NCBI RefSeq assembly: GCF_001485215.1
Contig: NZ_BBWW01000001.1
Location: 5,146,001-5,210,000 of the forward strand
DNA: 64,000 nucleotides
DNA from: Leptolyngbya sp. NIES-2104
GTDB lineage: Bacteria; Cyanobacteriota; Cyanobacteriia; Leptolyngbyales; Leptolyngbyaceae
Direction of reading: 5' to 3'
Positions 62,062-64,000 of this stretch are shown here, in pieces. The notes beneath the pieces are model-generated. The model worked only from the letters and a program-made list of their open reading frames with translations. It was not told the DNA's origin and searched no databases. The number at the start of each line of letters is the position of its first letter. Positions within the stretch are counted from its first letter, which is position 1. Position numbers and translations under genes: made by a program.

Positions 62062-63099
62062 GTGGAAAACACGCTTGGTTTAGAAATTATTGAAGTCGTG
62101 GAACAGGCGGCGATCGCCTCGGCGCGTCTCATGGGAAAAGGCGACAAGAATGAAGCCGATCGAGTCGCAGTAGAAGCAATGCGGGAACGCATGAACAAAA
62201 TCTACATGCGCGGTCGGATCGTGATCGGAGAAGGGGAACGTGACGATGCCCCGATGCTGTACATCGGTGAAGAAGTGGGAATTTGCTCACAGCCGGATGC
62301 CGCAACTTTCTGTAACGTCGAGGAATTGATCGAAATCGACATCGCAGTTGACCCTTGTGAAGGTACGAACCTGTGCGCGTACGGTCAGCCTGGATCGATG
62401 GCAGTCTTGGCAATCTCCGAAAAAGGCGGCTTGTTCGCGGCTCCTGACTTCTATATGAAGAAACTCGCGGCTCCTCCGGCTGCAAAAGGCAAAGTCGATA
62501 TTAATAAATCGGCAACCGAGAACCTGAAGATTTTATCGGAGTGCTTGGATCGCTCGATCGATGAATTGGTCGTGGTCGTGATGAAACGCGATCGACACAA
62601 GGACTTGATCAAAGAAATTCGGGAAGCAGGTGCACGAGTTCAACTGATTAGCGATGGAGATGTCGGCGCGGCGATTAACTGCGGTTTCGCTGGAACCAAC
62701 ATTCACGCGCTGATGGGCATCGGTGCGGCTCCTGAAGGGGTGATTTCTGCGGCGGCGCTTCGCTGTTTGGGCGCACACTTTCAGGGTCAGTTAATCTACG
62801 ATCCTGAAGTGGTACAAACCGGACTCATCGGAGAAAGCAAAGAAGCGAATATCAATCGCCTCAAGGAAATGAACATCACCGATCCGGACAAGGTTTACTC
62901 TGCCGAAGAACTCGCATCCGGTGAAACCGTCTTGTTTGCAGGAACAGGAATTACTCCGGGCAACATCATGAACGGTGTCCGATTCTTCAAAGGTGGCGCG
63001 AGAACTCAAACCTTGGTTATTTCTAGCCAATCGAAGACGGCGCGATTTGTGGACACGATCCACATGTTTGATCAACCGAAGATCGTTCAATTGCACTAA
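62062..63099 (+). CDS. glpX: Class II fructose-1,6-/sedoheptulose-1,7-bisphosphatase
   Basis: 345 residues, GTG start ([17 protein letters not shown]) with GGAGGA 9 nt upstream. [21 protein letters not shown] and [13 protein letters not shown] carry the metal and phosphate ligands of the GlpX/SBPase group. In cyanobacteria this dual-specificity enzyme serves the Calvin cycle. Full length. Its terminator region is merged with repeat copy D and the hairpin before hemA. Confidence 0.95.
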   Translation: MENTLGLEIIEVVEQAAIASARLMGKGDKNEADRVAVEAMRERMNKIYMRGRIVIGEGERDDAPMLYIGEEVGICSQPDAATFCNVEELIEIDIAVDPCEGTNLCAYGQPGSMAVLAISEKGGLFAAPDFYMKKLAAPPAAKGKVDINKSATENLKILSECLDRSIDELVVVVMKRDRHKDLIKEIREAGARVQLISDGDVGAAINCGFAGTNIHALMGIGAAPEGVISAAALRCLGAHFQGQLIYDPEVVQTGLIGESKEANINRLKEMNITDPDKVYSAEELASGETVLFAGTGITPGNIMNGVRFFKGGARTQTLVISSQSKTARFVDTIHMFDQPKIVQLH

Positions 63100-63104
63100 C
63101 TAGG

Positions 63105-63314
63105 ATGTTTAGAGAGTGTGGAAAGTCTCTCCGCTGCGTTGCGCTCTCGCCCTGAAATGAATTTCGGGCTAATGGGCGAAAGTCTACTGAAGTAGACTAA
63201 GAGCAAGTTTCGAGTTCTTAGTTCATTTCTAATGGACTTGCGTCGATTAGCCCGAAATTCCATTTCAGGGCGGGGCAGGGCAACGACGAAGACTTTTCAA
63301 ACATCCTCTAAAAC
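63105..63314. repeat. Structured palindromic repeat, copy D (divergent)
   Basis: Core 63149-63272 with outer arms CGCCCTGAAATGAATTTCGG and CCGAAATTCCATTTCAGGGC, and an inner hairpin AGTCTACT / AGTAGACT at 63181-63198. Against copies A-C, the outer arm has changed CCCCGG to CCCTGA, and the opposite arm has changed to match. The flanks keep inverted symmetry (TTTAGAGAGTG on the left, CATCCTCTAAA on the right). It lies between glpX and hemA in tandem orientation. Confidence 0.85.
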
Positions 63315-63319
63315 CGGAA

Positions 63320-63382
63320 CAAGGTGAGAGAGAATGAAAGAGAGCGTTGGCTTTCATTCTCTCTTCATCGTCCTTCACCTTG
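63320..63382 (+). terminator. Nested hairpin between glpX and hemA
   Basis: Inner 13-bp stem GAGAGAATGAAAG / CTTTCATTCTCTC (63328-63340, 63351-63363) inside an outer 8-bp stem CAAGGTGA / TCACCTTG (63320-63327, 63375-63382). The hemA ATG is 26 bp further on. It may be a terminator of glpX or a leader structure of hemA; no long T-tract follows. Confidence 0.6.
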
Positions 63383-63408
63383 ATTGATTTATTAGAGCGC
63401 TTTTTAAT

Positions 63409-64000
63409 ATGAACATTGCTGTTGTTGGGCTAACTCACAAAACTGCACCCGTCGAAGTTCGTGAGAAACTGAGCATTCCTGAACCCGTTTGTGATAAAGC
63501 GATCGCACAACTTTGTAGCTACCCGCACATCGAAGAGGTAGCCGTTTTGAGCACCTGCAATCGTCTGGAACTCTATCTCGTGACTTCTGACACGGAACAG
63601 GGAATCCGCGAAGTCAATCAATTTTTATCAGAACACAGTAAATTGCCGAGTTCTCGTCTGCGTCCTTATCTGTTCACGTTGCTGCATCAGGATGCTGTGA
63701 TGCACTTGATGAGAGTGGCATCGGGACTCGATAGCTTGGTGCTCGGTGAAGGTCAGATTCTCGCGCAGGTAAAACAGTGTCACAAGCTCGGACAACAGCA
63801 TCGCGGTATTGGGCGCGTTTTGAATCAATTATTTAAGCAAGGCATTAGTGCAGGAAAGCGAGTCAGAACCGAAACCAGCATCGGAACGGGTGCGGTGTCG
63901 ATTAGTTCTGCTGCGGTGGAATTGGCACAGATGAAAGTCGATCAGCTTTCGGATCAGCGCGTGACGATCATCGGTGCGGGCAAAATGTCGCGCTTGTTGG
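63409..64000 (+). CDS. hemA: Glutamyl-tRNA reductase, 5' part (runs off the window)
   Basis: ATG 63409 opens a frame that stays open to the window end (about 197 codons). [21 protein letters not shown] and the active-site Cys50 in [12 protein letters not shown] identify HemA, with the [11 protein letters not shown] helix region and the beginning of the NADPH domain ([13 protein letters not shown]). It commits glutamate to tetrapyrrole synthesis. The window thus opens and closes with genes for tetrapyrroles (gun4, hemA), though they are 63 kb apart. Confidence 0.95.
   Translation, partial: MNIAVVGLTHKTAPVEVREKLSIPEPVCDKAIAQLCSYPHIEEVAVLSTCNRLELYLVTSDTEQGIREVNQFLSEHSKLPSSRLRPYLFTLLHQDAVMHLMRVASGLDSLVLGEGQILAQVKQCHKLGQQHRGIGRVLNQLFKQGISAGKRVRTETSIGTGAVSISSAAVELAQMKVDQLSDQRVTIIGAGKMSRLL

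Overview
The window is cyanobacterial chromosome. Evidence: dense HIP1-type octamers (GCGATCGC and CGATCG derivatives), a Gun4 chlorophyll-biosynthesis protein, IctB, a CPP1-like J-like protein, a Rieske oxygenase of the PaO/Tic55 group, an SLH-domain iron-uptake porin, GlpX-type fructose/sedoheptulose bisphosphatase, HemA, and a plastid-like alpha ribosomal operon. A filamentous, non-heterocystous (Leptolyngbya-like) genome is my guess; it is not proven by the sequence.

Layout. 0-9.9 kb: 3' end of gun4, a GAF/histidine-kinase-like protein that lacks its phospho-acceptor histidine, ictB, holA, a 2H-phosphoesterase-like gene, an SLH porin with an odd N-terminus, a secreted protein, trpD. 10-20 kb: EAL protein, zinc-ribbon protein, DUF4230, clpS-DUF2103, a deacetylase-like enzyme, an OmpR-type regulator, CPP1-like, DUF4129/DUF4350, small membrane genes, an Rpn-type nuclease. 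20.4-29.9 kb: a Rieske oxygenase and a STAND-type ATPase face a compact minus-strand operon, the most interesting part of the window: a double-glycine precursor peptide, an HlyD adaptor, a C39-peptidase ABC exporter, a second double-glycine precursor rich in Phe/Arg, a C-terminally anchored TRAFAC-like GTPase and a membrane-anchored seven-bladed WD40 protein. 30-44 kb: SDR, DUF2252, P-type ATPase, gmk-remA, Uma2, pilD, pheT, YciI, second SDR, AbrB-type membrane protein, a decayed TumE-like toxin/antitoxin pair, a membrane-tethered receiver. 44.4-50.5 kb: infA-rpmJ-rpsM-rpsK-rpoA-rplQ-truA-rplM-rpsI-rpmE-prfA, all on the minus strand. 50.5-55.1 kb: a toxin-antitoxin cluster (DarT/NADAR, ParD-like, HerA-like ATPase, Phd/RelE). 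55.2-64 kb: pepP, Uma2, a 1474-residue hybrid histidine kinase, glpX, and the 5' part of hemA.

Four copies of a structured, about 210-bp palindromic repeat lie at 3.7, 6.2, 40.9 and 63.2 kb. One is read in frame inside the porin gene. Paired base changes between copies preserve the stems, so the folded form seems to be selected. Several convergent gene pairs share hairpins that contain a gene's stop codon. No tRNA, rRNA, CRISPR array or complete insertion sequence was seen.
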